Below are positions 44,801 through 55,717 of a DNA stretch of 64,000 nucleotides, piece after piece. Below the pieces are notes generated by a model. The model saw only the letters and a list, made by a program, of their open reading frames with translations, did not search any database and was not told the origin of the DNA. How positions within the stretch are numbered: position 1 is the first letter of the stretch; each line of letters opens with the position of its first letter. The translations under genes were made by a program, and so were the position numbers. The stretch comes from Bacteroidota bacterium (GTDB lineage Bacteria; Bacteroidota; Bacteroidia; Bacteroidales; DTGW01), in NCBI GenBank assembly GCA_029550865.1, contig JAKPGM010000021.1:1-64000 (forward strand). The letters are read 5' to 3'.

Positions 44801-46323
44801 TGTTTAAAGTGCCGGATACCTGTAAATACCATAGCCATATTGTGTTCATTGCAGAAATTGATAGAGTCGTTGTCGCGGATAGATCCGCCCGGTTGTATTA
44901 TGGCTGTAATACCTGCCTGATGGGCAATCTCTACGCTATCGGGGAAAGGGAAGAAGGCATCGGAGGCCATCACCGCCCCTTTCAACCCAAATCCGAAGCT
45001 TCCGGCTTTTGCAATGGCTTGCTTAAGGGCATCCACCCTTGAGGTCTGACCTACTCCGCTGGCAAGCATCTGTTTATTCTTAGCCAATACTATAGCGTTT
45101 GATTTGGTGTGTTTTACAATTTTGTTAGCAAAAAGAAGATCAGCTACTTCCTCGGGTGTAGGCGCGCGCTTGGTTACCTGGCGCATATCCCCTTCATCTT
45201 CAATTTTCGTGTCGCGATCCTGGAATAACACACCATTCAGGATTGAACGAAATTGGGTATGAGGAAAATCAAATTTCTTTTGACGTAAAATAATGCGATT
45301 TTTTTTCGACATCAATATTTCAAGAGCATCATCCTCGTAGCCCGGCGCTATAACCACTTCAAAAAATATTTTGTTCATCTCTTCGGCCGTATCCTTGTCA
45401 ATAACTGCATTGGTAACAATTATTCCACCGAAGGCAGAAACCGGATCGGCTGCCAGGGCATCTTTCCATGCTTCAACAAGTGTACTGCGTGATGCTAACC
45501 CACAGGCATTATTGTGCTTAAGAATGGCACAGGTAGTTTCGTTAAAATCATTTATGAGATTAACCGCTGAGTCGATATCCAGCAGGTTGTTGTATGAAAT
45601 TTCTTTTCCTGATAACTGGTCGAAAATTTCTTCAAAATTACCAAAGAAAATACCTGTTTGATGAGGGTTTTCGCCATAACGGAGTGCTTTGGACTCTTGA
45701 ATGCTATATTTAAATACGGGGGCATTAAAATCGCGGTTGAAGTAATTGAAGATAGCTGTATCGTAATGTGATGAAACGTTGAAAGCTTCGGCAGCAAACA
45801 TTTTCCTGTCGTTGAGCGACGATTGGCCATCTTTCGTTTCGAGTAAATCAAGTAGGTCTTTGTACTGTGCTCTCGAGGCTACAATGAGAACATCGGTGAA
45901 ATTTTTTGCTGCTGCCCGGATAAGCGATATTCCCCCAATGTCAATCTTTTCGATGATTTCTTCCTCCGAGGCTCCCGAAGCCACAGTTTGTTCAAATGGA
46001 TAGAGGTCGACAATTACTAAATCAATTTCAGGTATTTCATATTGTTTCAGTTGTTCAAGGTCATTTTGGTTTGAACGGCGAGCCAGTATACCACCAAATA
46101 TCTTGGGATGAAGCGTTTTGACCCTACCGCCCAGTATTGAAGGATAACCCGTGAGCGTTTCTACAGCGGTGACTTCTACTCCCAACTTTTTGATATAGTC
46201 GAAGGTACCCCCTGTTGAATATATTTTAACCCCCAGGCTATTTAATTTCAGCACAATTTCATCGAGGTGATCCTTATGATAAACGGATATAAGCGCGGAG
46301 CGTATCTTTCGCAAACCAGTCAT
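44797..46323 (-). CDS. purH: bifunctional AICAR transformylase/IMP cyclohydrolase
   Basis: 508 residues, the usual length. N-terminal IMP cyclohydrolase (MGS fold: IRSALISVYHKDHLDEIV, STGGTFDYI) and C-terminal AICAR transformylase (ILKHNNACGLA, ASDAFFPFPDSVE, GGSIRDND). It carries out the last two steps of IMP synthesis. ATG at 46323 is supported by a -7 box at 46339-46346. Confidence 0.96.
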   Translation of the reverse strand: MTGLRKIRSALISVYHKDHLDEIVLKLNSLGVKIYSTGGTFDYIKKLGVEVTAVETLTGYPSILGGRVKTLHPKIFGGILARRSNQNDLEQLKQYEIPEIDLVIVDLYPFEQTVASGASEEEIIEKIDIGGISLIRAAAKNFTDVLIVASRAQYKDLLDLLETKDGQSSLNDRKMFAAEAFNVSSHYDTAIFNYFNRDFNAPVFKYSIQESKALRYGENPHQTGIFFGNFEEIFDQLSGKEISYNNLLDIDSAVNLINDFNETTCAILKHNNACGLASRSTLVEAWKDALAADPVSAFGGIIVTNAVIDKDTAEEMNKIFFEVVIAPGYEDDALEILMSKKNRIILRQKKFDFPHTQFRSILNGVLFQDRDTKIEDEGDMRQVTKRAPTPEEVADLLFANKIVKHTKSNAIVLAKNKQMLASGVGQTSRVDALKQAIAKAGSFGFGLKGAVMASDAFFPFPDSVEIAHQAGITAIIQPGGSIRDNDSINFCNEHNMAMVFTGIRHFKH

Positions 46324-46338
46324 AAATTTTCTTTTTTG

Positions 46339-46346
46339 CAAAATTA
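46339..46346 (-). promoter_or_regulatory. -7 box of purH
   Basis: TAATTTTG on the minus strand, 16 bp before the chosen purH ATG. It lies over the upstream in-frame codons, supporting the shorter protein. Confidence 0.45.
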
Positions 46347-46405
46347 GGAAAATTATCACAATAATCGGGTAACTTTACGCTTCAATTAAGTGAAAAACCA
46401 GAAGG

Positions 46406-47677
46406 ATGACACCAGTACGTCAAAGGAGGGTATTGTTTACCAATTTGATTGTCGAAAGTTTATCGATGGCATGGCAATCGATACAGGTAAACAAGTTGCG
46501 TGCAGTGCTTACGCTATTTGGACTAAGCATTGGTATTTTTTCTATAGTGGCAGTATTTACTGCAGTCGATGCATTGGAACGAGGTATCCGACAAAATGTT
46601 GCCAGTCTGGGTAGCGATGTATTATACATACAGAAATGGCCATGGTCATTCGAGAGTGACTATCAATGGTGGGAATATGTCAAACGACCTGTACCCACGT
46701 ATAGCGATTATGAGGCTATTTCAAAGAAAATAACTTCGGCCGAAATGGTGGCTTTCTCGGTAAGCAGTGTAAGAACTGTAAAATATGGAAAAAAGGTTTA
46801 CGAACAGGGGGGGATTTGGGCAAATACTTACGATTTTATTTATTTGAGAAGTTTCGAAATTGAAAAGGGACGTTACTTTTCGCCTGCTGAGTACCAGTCG
46901 GGGAAAAATATATGCCTGCTGGGAGCCGATGTAGCCCAAAAATTATTTGACAAGGAAGATGCGCTTGATCAGCATATTGTTATTGATGGGAAAAAAATAA
47001 AAGTGGTAGGCGTATTGAAAAAAGAAGGTGCAGGATTGGTGGGAGGAAGTCTCGATAATCTGGTATTACTCCCCATGACGTTTGCCCGCAATGTATTTGA
47101 TATTCGTAGCGATAATCTCAACCCATTTATCATGGTCAAGGCTCGTGAGGATGTGCCACTCGATCAACTTCGCGAAGAACTTCGAAGTTTCCTGCGTAAA
47201 CGTCATGGTTTAAAACCCGGGCAAAAGGACGACTTTTCAATCAATCAATCCAGCATGATTATTGCAGGTATCAACCAAATTTTTAAGGTGATTCATATTG
47301 CCGGGTGGATTATTGGTGGTTTTTCGCTATTGGTCGGTGGTTTTGGTATTGCCAATATTATGTTTGTGAGTGTTAAGGAAAGAACTAACCAGATTGGTAT
47401 CCAGAAAGCCCTTGGCGCTAAGAATATTTTTATTTTACTTGAGTTTCTGTTTGAAGGTGTCATTTTGGCTTTGTGTGGAGGATTGGTAGGTATTTTGTTA
47501 GTGTTCGTTCTGGTTCAGGTGGCTCAGGTAGCGCTGGATTTTCCGCTAATGTTTACGTTGGCTAACGCTTCGTTTGGCCTGTTGGTTGCAACGTTGGTGG
47601 GTATAGTTTCTGCGCTTTGGCCAGCCTATACTGCTGCACGTCTTAATCCGGTGGAGGCTATTAACACAACTTTTTGA
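46406..47677 (+). CDS. MacB/FtsX-type ABC transporter permease
   Basis: 423 residues. N-terminal helix (LTLFGLSIGIFSIVAVFTA), a periplasmic MacB-PCD domain (about 65-285), then three C-terminal helices (GWIIGGFSLLVGGFGIANIM; LFEGVILALCGGLVGILL; FGLLVATLVGIVSALWPAYTA). VSVKERTNQIGIQKALGAK is the family loop. The ATPase is not adjacent. Substrate unknown. The stop overlaps the reading frame of the aminotransferase gene. Confidence 0.87.
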   Translation: MTPVRQRRVLFTNLIVESLSMAWQSIQVNKLRAVLTLFGLSIGIFSIVAVFTAVDALERGIRQNVASLGSDVLYIQKWPWSFESDYQWWEYVKRPVPTYSDYEAISKKITSAEMVAFSVSSVRTVKYGKKVYEQGGIWANTYDFIYLRSFEIEKGRYFSPAEYQSGKNICLLGADVAQKLFDKEDALDQHIVIDGKKIKVVGVLKKEGAGLVGGSLDNLVLLPMTFARNVFDIRSDNLNPFIMVKAREDVPLDQLREELRSFLRKRHGLKPGQKDDFSINQSSMIIAGINQIFKVIHIAGWIIGGFSLLVGGFGIANIMFVSVKERTNQIGIQKALGAKNIFILLEFLFEGVILALCGGLVGILLVFVLVQVAQVALDFPLMFTLANASFGLLVATLVGIVSALWPAYTAARLNPVEAINTTF

Positions 47678-47712
47678 AACATATTTCTGCGTGTGAAAAA
47701 TTGAATGTGAAA

Positions 47713-48555
47713 ATGAGTGTACAAGAGTTTTTCCTGCACAATGGGCAGACTTTTCAGAAAGTAAATTTTAATTTACCTCTTCTGTATGATGTATGTATTT
47801 ATGAGGTTGTAAGGGTAATAGATGGAGTAATACTTTTTGTCGAGGATCATGTGGATCGATTATTTGCTTCACTCGATAAAAAGGGAATAGTTCATTTGCT
47901 TGATAAAAAAAACGTTATTGACGAGCTCTACCGGGTGGTAAGATTAAACCAGGATGTGGAAGGCAATATTCGATACGATGTGTATATAAGTAATGGCCAA
48001 GTTCAGCGATGGGTGTATTATGTTCCGCATGTGTATCCTCCGCAGGCTTTATATCAGCAAGGGGTTAAACTTGTAACGTTAAAAGCCGAGCGTGCCGAAC
48101 CTTCGGTGAAAATGTTTCATGGCTCATTGCGAAAGCAAGTAGAAGAGCTTATGCAGAAAACCCATGCTTATGAGGTAATCCTTGTCGATACCAATGGCCG
48201 AATTACTGAAGGGAGCAAGTCAAATATGTTTTTTATCCAACAGGATAAGGTTTATACTGCTCCCGATGAGATGGTACTTGCCGGTATTACGCGAAAAAAA
48301 GTTATTGAAGTAATTAATCAACTTGCTATCCCAATCGTATTTGAACCTATCCCTTATGCCCATTTGCGCCAATACGAGTCCGCCTTTTTAACGGGAACTT
48401 CGCCAAAGGTGCTTCCCATACGAAAAATCGACGAAGTAGTCTATTCGGTCAACCACCCCTTTCTTCTGCAAATAATGCAGCACTTTGATGAGCTTATAGC
48501 AAATTATATTAAATCGCATAAATTACATAGCGCAGCCAATGATACGAATTATTGA
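47713..48555 (+). CDS. class IV PLP-dependent aminotransferase
   Basis: 280 residues. The likely PLP Lys is in VKMFHGSLRKQ, spaced as in D-alanine and branched-chain aminotransferases from YEVILVD. DTNGRITEGSKSNMFFI is the cofactor-binding signature. Could be an IlvE-like transaminase or aminodeoxychorismate lyase; sequence alone does not decide. ATG 47713 is preferred over a TTG 13 codons upstream. Confidence 0.8.
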   Translation: MSVQEFFLHNGQTFQKVNFNLPLLYDVCIYEVVRVIDGVILFVEDHVDRLFASLDKKGIVHLLDKKNVIDELYRVVRLNQDVEGNIRYDVYISNGQVQRWVYYVPHVYPPQALYQQGVKLVTLKAERAEPSVKMFHGSLRKQVEELMQKTHAYEVILVDTNGRITEGSKSNMFFIQQDKVYTAPDEMVLAGITRKKVIEVINQLAIPIVFEPIPYAHLRQYESAFLTGTSPKVLPIRKIDEVVYSVNHPFLLQIMQHFDELIANYIKSHKLHSAANDTNY

Positions 48556-48577
48556 TAACGATTAACATCGCTTGGTT

Positions 48578-49522
48578 ATGAGTCAGGTACTTGTTGAGCA
48601 ATTCTATGTATATTTTATTCTGATATTGGCAGGATATATTGCGGCCAAAACCCATATTATCCACGACGATAACGCCTCTTTCCTTTCTGCTTTTATCCTT
48701 AAAATAACATTCCCTTTGTTATTGGTGACTACTATTCCCCATTTACCTTTTAGCACCAGCACTTTAAAAAATTTAGGATTGGCTTTTGCGATTAGTTATC
48801 TTGCGCTGGGGCTTTTATTTCTGGTGGGGTATGTAACGCAGGGTATGTTTAGGTTTACAGCCTCCGATCGAAAAGTTTTTCTGCTACATTCGGTGTTTGG
48901 CAATATCGTTTTCATTGGTTTCCCCTTTATTACTTCGCTTTTTCCAAAAGGTGAGGGCTTGTTGTATGCGGCAGTATTTCAGATTGCTTCCGATTCGTTG
49001 TTATGGACACTGGGCATAGCTTCCTTACAGCGCACGCGCCAGAGAAAATCAATTGAGTATTTAAAAAAGCTATTCAATATCAACACCTTAGCTTTTATAG
49101 TGGCTTTGTTGTGGTGGATATTTCAAGTGCGCATTCCGACAATGATTGAGCGACCATTTGCAGCTATTGGGAGCACAACCCTTACGCTTTCGCTGGTTTA
49201 TGTAGGTTATATTCTTTCACAGGTGGCTATCGATAAGACCATTCGCAAGGGTTGCATATACATTTTATCGTTTAATAAATTATTACTGGTTCCTATAGTT
49301 GTTTTGGCTTTGTTATGGTTTTTTTTGCCCCACCTACCCAAAGCCATGGTGGCAGCCATCGTATTACAAACCGGTATGCCAGCAATGGCTACTATTGCTA
49401 TATTAGCCCGTGAATATCTTGAGGATGACCTGCTGGCTTCAGAAAATATTCTCGTCTCTACCATTTTTAGCACAATTAGTTTACCTTTACTATGGTATTT
49501 AATTAATCTCTTGTTTCCGTGA
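48578..49522 (+). CDS. AEC family transporter
   Basis: 314 residues with about ten membrane helices. YFILILAGYIAAKTHIIHDD, LKITFPLLLVTTIP and LQTGMPAMATIAILA are auxin-efflux-carrier family features. Substrate unknown (organic acids or similar). ATG 48578 follows a TTG. Its stop overlaps the GTG start of rsgA by 4 bp (GTGA). Confidence 0.85.
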   Translation: MSQVLVEQFYVYFILILAGYIAAKTHIIHDDNASFLSAFILKITFPLLLVTTIPHLPFSTSTLKNLGLAFAISYLALGLLFLVGYVTQGMFRFTASDRKVFLLHSVFGNIVFIGFPFITSLFPKGEGLLYAAVFQIASDSLLWTLGIASLQRTRQRKSIEYLKKLFNINTLAFIVALLWWIFQVRIPTMIERPFAAIGSTTLTLSLVYVGYILSQVAIDKTIRKGCIYILSFNKLLLVPIVVLALLWFFLPHLPKAMVAAIVLQTGMPAMATIAILAREYLEDDLLASENILVSTIFSTISLPLLWYLINLLFP

Positions 49523-50454
49523 ATGAAGGTATAGTTACAAAAGCTGCAGGAAATGTATATACGGTACGAACAGCCGAGGGCAATCTGATTCCTTGTTTTG
49601 CCAAAGGTAACCTACGTATTCAGGGTTTGAAGAGTACAAACCCTATTACCGTGGGTGATAGAGTTCTGTATACCCTGCAATCGGTCGATCATAAGGGGGT
49701 TATACATAAAATTCTCGATCGAAAAAATTATATTATTCGACGTGCCACCAATTTGTCGAAGCAATATCACATTATTGCTGCGAATATCGATCAGGCCATT
49801 CTGGTTGTTACGCTTACCGATCCGCCAACCAGTATAGAGTTCATTGATCGATATCTGGTTGGATGTGAGGCTTTTCGTATCCCAGCTGTGTTAGTATTTA
49901 ATAAAATTGATACTTATAATCAAGAACAACTCGACCAGTGTAGGGAAATTGAGGATATTTATACGAAGATTGGATATACCTGTTTAGAAACATCGGTGAC
50001 GAAAAATATCAACATCGATCGTTTTAAAAATCTGATTACTGGTAAGGTTTCGGTATTAAATGGACATTCGGGGGTGGGTAAATCGTCGTTGGTAAAGGCT
50101 ATTGCCCCTGAGCTTGAAATCAAAATTGGGGACATTTCGGAATATCATCGAACAGGGCGACATATTACTTCTTTTTCGCAAATGTACGAGCTATTTGAGG
50201 GTTCATTCATTATAGATACCCCTGGTATCAAAGGTTTCGGCCTGGTCGATATTGAAAAAAACGAGCTGTATCATTTTTTCCCCGAAATCTTTGCCCAGTC
50301 CACTTCGTGCAAATATCATAATTGCACCCATATTCACGAACCCGACTGCGCTGTTATAGAAGCTGTACGGGATAATAAAATAGCATATTCTCGTTATCGT
50401 AGTTATGTAAATATATATTTTGATGAAAATGAAAAATATCGTAGCCCTTTTTAG
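49519..50454 (+). CDS. rsgA: ribosome small subunit-dependent GTPase A
   Basis: 311 residues, late 30S assembly GTPase. OB-fold first, then a circularly permuted GTPase: G4 NKID, G1 GHSGVGKSSL, G3 DTPGIKG, and the zinc motif CKYHNCTHIHEPDC. Start codon is GTG at 49519. The histidine kinase gene overlaps the 3' end. Confidence 0.95.
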   Translation: MNEGIVTKAAGNVYTVRTAEGNLIPCFAKGNLRIQGLKSTNPITVGDRVLYTLQSVDHKGVIHKILDRKNYIIRRATNLSKQYHIIAANIDQAILVVTLTDPPTSIEFIDRYLVGCEAFRIPAVLVFNKIDTYNQEQLDQCREIEDIYTKIGYTCLETSVTKNINIDRFKNLITGKVSVLNGHSGVGKSSLVKAIAPELEIKIGDISEYHRTGRHITSFSQMYELFEGSFIIDTPGIKGFGLVDIEKNELYHFFPEIFAQSTSCKYHNCTHIHEPDCAVIEAVRDNKIAYSRYRSYVNIYFDENEKYRSPF

Positions 50455-53344
50455 GCAATGGGTTCAGCATATTGTGGCTTTAACTTTAAAAAATACCCGT
50501 CTTTTTGTGCTGGGGGTTGTCCTTTGCATGCTGCTTGGGAATGTTTTTCTTTTCGTATACGTATTCATAAAGCAAAAAAGTTATCAAGAAGCTGTAATGC
50601 TACAGCAAGCAGAGACCTTTACATCACATCTGGAACAGGATGCGCTCATGTTTATTAACGATTTTAATCAGGTTGCTTTTCATTATATAGAACAGACTTC
50701 TAATCAAGTATCATCGGGAAATTTATCCCCTTTACTGCTCGAGAAAATTAAACTTTTTTATGCCAAACATCAGCCCCTGGTAAGTAATGTTTACCTTGTT
50801 GATACAGCTTTGCGGGTTGTAAATGTGTATTGCGATCCTTCGGGAAACTTTTTGATTGATAGTTATGAGTCCAAACAAAGAAATTCGCTTCAAACCACTG
50901 AAAAGCTTGTTATCCGAAATGGCGAATACCTATATACGGTTCCTTTATTCAGGGAAGGAAAGCTGGTAGCTAATCTGGTGGCTTCGCTCAATATAAAAAA
51001 TTATTTTCGCGCTCAGCTCCAGACTGTATTTGTGGGAAAAGTTATTTTTCAGGATGTTTATACTCCTCTTGGAACATGGGAATCGTTACCTTTGTTGAAA
51101 GTGGATTTCAATGAGGAAGTAAAACGATTGATTGATAGGGTCTTACAAACCAATAAACCGGCAATCTCCATCAGTCCGCTGCAGGTGAATGGTAGCCACG
51201 AAAAATATCTCCATGTTTTTTATCCATTTAAATTTTTAAATACTCCATTTGTATATCTGTATCATTTTCAAATACAGTATATTGTAAGGCAGGTGTTTTT
51301 GCATAGTATACTTCTTATAGGGTTTAACCTGATTTTGCTATTTATAGTTATATTCTATTATCTGCAAATGGTGAGGAACAAGAATATCGAGGAAGAAAAG
51401 CTGCGGGAATCGGAGGAAGCCTTCAAGGAAATTATTGAATCGATGCCTATAGGCATAATCCTTACCACTAAAAATAATCAGATAATCAGTATCAATAAGC
51501 TGGCAACACGCATATTGCAAATCAGCAATTCCGGAGAGCTGATTGGGAAGAATATAAGTCATAAATTTCTGACCACCAAATCGCTGGCATTTGATGATGA
51601 AATCGCCTCTGCTTTTGAAACCGACCACTTTATACAATACGAAAGTAATGGAAATGAAATAGTACTTTATAAAAAGGATATACCGTTGCGTTTGAAAGGG
51701 GAAGAAATAGTTGTGCAAAGCTTTATTGATGTTACGCCTATTGAAAAATCGCGTAAGCGAGAGATTGCTGCCAATATGGCCAAGTCGGAGTTTCTTGCAA
51801 AAATGAGCCATGAAATACGCACACCGATGAATGGCATCGTAGGCATGGCTGATGCGTTGCTTTCTCAACCGCTAACAAAGGAACAGATTGAATTTGTTAC
51901 CATCATCAAAAAATCGGCCGATACCCTCTTAAATATCCTGAATGATGTTCTGGATTTGTCGAAAATAGAGGCAGGTAAAATGATACTCGAGGAAATTCCT
52001 TTTGAGCTCCGAAAAGAGCTTGCTCTGGTCGCTCATTTGTTTAAGGTGCCTGCTGAAGAAAAAAAACTATCGCTTCAGGTGGAAGTGGAACCTTCCGTAC
52101 CCGAAAAAGTTATCGGCGACCCGTTCCGCTTGCGGCAAATCCTGACTAACCTGATAAACAATGCAATAAAATTTACCCACGAGGGGAAAATTGTAATTGC
52201 AGTAAAAAAAGTCGAAGATTATAACCGCAATTTACTGTTGCAATTTAAGGTGGCAGATACGGGCATCGGGATTCCCAAAGACAAGCTTTCGAAAGTTTTT
52301 CAGTCTTTCTCACAGGTGGATAATAGTACCACTCGTAAGTATGGGGGAACGGGATTGGGGACTACAATTGCCAAGCAATTGGTTGAACTGATGAATGGTG
52401 AAATTATGGTCGAAAGCCCTTCTGGTATTTCCGATAATCCCGACTATCCTGGGACTTGTTTTACTTTTACCATTGAGCTTTTTTCAAATGAGAAACAAAC
52501 AAAAAGTATTGATACAGAAAAAGTAACTTCATTTCAACAAATCAAAACGCTGTTAATAACCAATCAAACGCCCGATGATAATTCTATTACTGAGACTTTT
52601 GCACTTTTTAATGTATCCATTGAGGTTCATCGTTTTACCAAGAGCACCATTGATAGCCTGAAAAAGAATGCATTGACCGAGAACGTTGAGGCTAAGTATC
52701 AGCTCTTAGTTATTCGCGATACCCCCCATTTCGACGGTTTTAAATTACTGGCACGTCTGCAGGAGGCGCAGCTGGTTAATGCTTATCATATTCTTATAAT
52801 CAGCAATAACGATCGTCAGGGTAATTTTCTGAGAGCACTTCGCATGGGAGCCGATCATTACATTATTATGCCTTACGAAACGTCCGAAATCTTCAATTTC
52901 CTTTGTGAGACCTTTGTAAATCTTAAGCTCGAAGACGAAATAGCCAAATTTAAAGTTCAACAGCTTCGTCCCAATCTAAAGATACTGGTAGCAGAGGATA
53001 ATCCTATTAATCAAAAAGTAGCCTTTACTCTTTTTAAAAACATAGGTTATGAGGTGGATTTTGCAAAAAATGGCCTTGAGGTACTCGATATGCTAAAAAA
53101 ACAACATTACGATATCATTTTCATGGATATTATGATGCCCGAGATGGATGGTATTCAGGCTACGCTGGAAATTCGAAAATCTGGCAGTCGTATTCCTATT
53201 ATTGCTATGACAGCCAATATATCGAAAGATGAACGTCGTGAGGCGCTAAATGCTGGAATGGATGATTACGTAACCAAGCCTGTTCGCATTGATACCGTCA
53301 AAAAAATTCTGATTAAATTGTTTTCGCACGATATGAATCAATGA
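50423..53344 (+). CDS. hybrid sensor histidine kinase with two receiver domains
   Basis: 973 residues. Two membrane helices (about 27-50 and 292-315) flank a Cache-like sensor region; a PAS domain (about 330-445); HisKA with phospho-His in [12 protein letters not shown] (near 463); HATPase with [11 protein letters not shown] and [14 protein letters not shown] first receiver (about 705-830) is degenerate: the Lys is missing (IIMPYETS). The second (about 850-970) is normal, [26 protein letters not shown]. Overlaps rsgA by about 30 bp. Signal and partner unknown. Confidence 0.9.
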   Translation: MKMKNIVALFRQWVQHIVALTLKNTRLFVLGVVLCMLLGNVFLFVYVFIKQKSYQEAVMLQQAETFTSHLEQDALMFINDFNQVAFHYIEQTSNQVSSGNLSPLLLEKIKLFYAKHQPLVSNVYLVDTALRVVNVYCDPSGNFLIDSYESKQRNSLQTTEKLVIRNGEYLYTVPLFREGKLVANLVASLNIKNYFRAQLQTVFVGKVIFQDVYTPLGTWESLPLLKVDFNEEVKRLIDRVLQTNKPAISISPLQVNGSHEKYLHVFYPFKFLNTPFVYLYHFQIQYIVRQVFLHSILLIGFNLILLFIVIFYYLQMVRNKNIEEEKLRESEEAFKEIIESMPIGIILTTKNNQIISINKLATRILQISNSGELIGKNISHKFLTTKSLAFDDEIASAFETDHFIQYESNGNEIVLYKKDIPLRLKGEEIVVQSFIDVTPIEKSRKREIAANMAKSEFLAKMSHEIRTPMNGIVGMADALLSQPLTKEQIEFVTIIKKSADTLLNILNDVLDLSKIEAGKMILEEIPFELRKELALVAHLFKVPAEEKKLSLQVEVEPSVPEKVIGDPFRLRQILTNLINNAIKFTHEGKIVIAVKKVEDYNRNLLLQFKVADTGIGIPKDKLSKVFQSFSQVDNSTTRKYGGTGLGTTIAKQLVELMNGEIMVESPSGISDNPDYPGTCFTFTIELFSNEKQTKSIDTEKVTSFQQIKTLLITNQTPDDNSITETFALFNVSIEVHRFTKSTIDSLKKNALTENVEAKYQLLVIRDTPHFDGFKLLARLQEAQLVNAYHILIISNNDRQGNFLRALRMGADHYIIMPYETSEIFNFLCETFVNLKLEDEIAKFKVQQLRPNLKILVAEDNPINQKVAFTLFKNIGYEVDFAKNGLEVLDMLKKQHYDIIFMDIMMPEMDGIQATLEIRKSGSRIPIIAMTANISKDERREALNAGMDDYVTKPVRIDTVKKILIKLFSHDMNQ

Positions 53345-53354
53345 GTTTGAATAA

Positions 53355-53387
53355 AAAAACGCTAAGCAAATAATGCTTAGCGTTTTT
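53355..53387. terminator. bidirectional terminator after histidine kinase gene
   Basis: AAAAACGCTAAGCA (53355-53368) pairs perfectly with TGCTTAGCGTTTTT (53374-53387). A/T runs serve both strands. Confidence 0.9.
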
Positions 53388-53404
53388 AATCTTCAAATAT
53401 TTTC

Positions 53405-54229
53405 TTAAAAATGAAACATCACGTATAGTCCCCCATAAGTGGCAGGACGGAAAGTAGTAATGCTGAAGCTCCTGTTACCCGGGGTAACGGGTTGGTCGCG
53501 TTCAAAACGTGCACCATTCTGAATTAATTCGGTTTTAGTATTTCCCTGTGTTCCCCAGCTATAGTTTAGCATAAGACTGGCTTCACCGCCAATACATACC
53601 TTAGGCAGGAAATAGTATTCGACACCCAGGAAAACCCCTCCACCAATCAAATGATTGATGCCATTGTCGTTTAGTAGTGTACGTTCGGTGACATTCCCCC
53701 AGATGGAGGTGGGAGCAGGATTAGCAACGGTCATTTCATTGCCATACTCGTATTTTATCTGATTTCGTCCAAAAGCATATCGCAATTGAGCGCCGTAGAA
53801 GCCACGCACTTTCTCGTAACCCCGAGTTTTCATTATGCCCAGCGTTAATCCATAGTTCTGGTTGTGGTTTATCTGAACATCGATAACTTTATCCTGGCTG
53901 AGGGGATCGACGAATACAGCTGCATCGTCGCGAACATAGGTGCGGTTCTTGGTTGTATTATCAGTCACCGAGATAATTGCTCTTACAGCCATATCGTCGG
54001 ACAGGAAATAACGAATGTAAACATTAGCACTTCCTAATGCCAGCGTATTATTGGCAGTATTATTGAAAATATTGCCAAGGTAATTTAGGTAGGGCAAAGC
54101 ATCAATTCCAAAGGCAATATCCCCTGCAACCGGTAGTCTGCCTGACCCCGTGGAAGCCGTCGTAGCTTCCTGTGCCTTAATATTGAGGGCACAAATAAAT
54201 GCGGTTATTATTGTCAGTACTTTTTTCAT
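53405..54229 (-). CDS. outer-membrane beta-barrel protein
   Basis: 274 residues. Signal peptide (to about 19), then alternating strands with aromatic girdles (NVYIRYFLSDDMAVRAIIS, GFYGAQLRYAFGRNQIKYEYG, GGVFLGVEYYFLPKVCIGGE) and a C-terminal YGGLYVMFHF, typical of small porin-like barrels. Function unknown. 47 bp downstream of the lipoprotein gene, so likely co-expressed. Confidence 0.7.
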   Translation of the reverse strand: MKKVLTIITAFICALNIKAQEATTASTGSGRLPVAGDIAFGIDALPYLNYLGNIFNNTANNTLALGSANVYIRYFLSDDMAVRAIISVTDNTTKNRTYVRDDAAVFVDPLSQDKVIDVQINHNQNYGLTLGIMKTRGYEKVRGFYGAQLRYAFGRNQIKYEYGNEMTVANPAPTSIWGNVTERTLLNDNGINHLIGGGVFLGVEYYFLPKVCIGGEASLMLNYSWGTQGNTKTELIQNGARFERDQPVTPGNRSFSITTFRPATYGGLYVMFHF

Positions 54230-54276
54230 TTTATCCCAAATTAGTTAACTTCAAAGATTGTGTACTTTCTTAGGAA

Positions 54277-55095
54277 TTAGGGAACAGGTACTCCACCACC
54301 CAAATCAAGCGTTACTTCGCTTTCGGTAGCAAAATTGCCAACATAGCCACCTTTTACCTCATACTTGTAGTTTTCCTGTTTGTATCCAGTACCATCAGGG
54401 ACAGTCTTAGCATATTCAAAGGAAATTGTAAAAAAGATATCTTGATTAGCTGGTACTGTAGCGGTAAACTCACCATTGTCGTCGGTTGTGTATTCCTGTG
54501 CCCATCCGTTATTGTGGAGCGTAATTTTTTGGTTGGCTACCTTTTCGTTGCCTGCAATAGAATTGTTAAGCTCGGCTTCAACGGTAACTTTGATTTGAGT
54601 CTTTTCTACATAACTTGCAGGCGTTATAGTAGCATAGAATACCTGAATTACTGGAACCGAGGTAGTAGATACCCCTACAACAATAGGAGCAGCAGTATAA
54701 AATTTGGTAATAGTATTACTATTCGAACCAAATGGTTGAATCTGATCGTATTCAAACGAAGCAGCCTCAATGGTTAGGTTAACGCCGTTGTCATCTACCG
54801 GAATCTGAAGCGAGAACTGTCCATTTTCATCAACGCGGGCGGTGTCAGACCATTTGCCAGCACCAGCAGCTGGATTTAAATCGCTGTAAGGTATGCTGCA
54901 GTATACCAGGGTTCCTGCAGGAGCAAATTCCCAACCAGCACGGCGATTATTCAATTCAGCATAAACGTATCCTTTAACTGTGACGGTACGCGATAAGTTT
55001 ACGACTAAAGCTGTGCTGTCCACCTCTTTATCGCAGGAAGTCATGAATACTCCTGCCAACAGTAGGGTAGGCAAAATAAGCATTTTCTTTTTCAT
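54277..55095 (-). CDS. lipoprotein with repeated beta-sandwich domains
   Basis: 272 residues. Lipobox FMTSC near 21 (LLLAGVFMTSCDKEVDS). Two carboxypeptidase-regulatory-like units: TVTVKGYVYAELNNRRAGWE...DENGQFSLQIP, and VTVEAELNNSIAGNEKV...DDNGEFTATVP. Function unknown, likely surface or periplasmic. Pairs with the barrel gene downstream. Confidence 0.65.
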   Translation of the reverse strand: MKKKMLILPTLLLAGVFMTSCDKEVDSTALVVNLSRTVTVKGYVYAELNNRRAGWEFAPAGTLVYCSIPYSDLNPAAGAGKWSDTARVDENGQFSLQIPVDDNGVNLTIEAASFEYDQIQPFGSNSNTITKFYTAAPIVVGVSTTSVPVIQVFYATITPASYVEKTQIKVTVEAELNNSIAGNEKVANQKITLHNNGWAQEYTTDDNGEFTATVPANQDIFFTISFEYAKTVPDGTGYKQENYKYEVKGGYVGNFATESEVTLDLGGGVPVP

Positions 55096-55140
55096 ACATT
55101 CTCAATTTAAGGGTTTGTAATAATAATATAAAGTTAAAAT

Positions 55141-55707
55141 TTATTTTTTAATTCGATGAGGATTCTTTTTTAAAAAATCCGACCAGCCAGTTTTGGTGTT
55201 TTTAGATTTTTTTGCGCGGGATTCAACAGGATATTGCATTTGAAAGGCATGGCATACAGCGGCGGCCAGGCCATCGGTTGCATCGAGATACTCTGGTATG
55301 GCCTCGAGACGAAACATTTGTAAAAGCATATAGGCAACCTGCTCTTTTGATGCATTCCCTAGCCCGGTAATAGCCTGTTTGATACGCAGGGGGGCATATT
55401 CTGTAATGGGTATCTTGCGGTGTAAGGCTGCTGAAATAGCTGCACCCTGTGCTCGCCCCAATTTTAGCATCGACTGTACGTTTTTGCCAAAAAATGGCGA
55501 CTCAATGGCCAGGTGTTGTACCTCATATTCGTCAATGAGCGAAAGCGTACGATCAAAAATCTTACTTAGCTTTTCATAGTGGTCATCCAGTTTTGAGAGT
55601 TTTAGTACCCCTATGGTCAAAAGCTCCATCGATTTCCCTTCAACTTTTATGGCACCATAACCCATTACCGTGGTGCCAGGGTCGATTCCTAAAATGATTT
55701 GTTCCAT
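55141..55707 (-). CDS. ruvC: Holliday junction resolvase RuvC
   Basis: 188 residues. Catalytic acidic residues are visible in ILGIDPGTTVMGYG (Asp9), LAIESPFFGKN (Glu) and YLDATDGLAAAVCHAF (Asp pair). Cuts four-way junctions in recombination. ATG at 55707 is chosen; the longer frame would overlap the upstream S41 gene and has no family similarity. Lys-rich tail. Confidence 0.95.
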   Translation of the reverse strand: MEQIILGIDPGTTVMGYGAIKVEGKSMELLTIGVLKLSKLDDHYEKLSKIFDRTLSLIDEYEVQHLAIESPFFGKNVQSMLKLGRAQGAAISAALHRKIPITEYAPLRIKQAITGLGNASKEQVAYMLLQMFRLEAIPEYLDATDGLAAAVCHAFQMQYPVESRAKKSKNTKTGWSDFLKKNPHRIKK

Positions 55708-55717
55708 ACTTTGGTGG

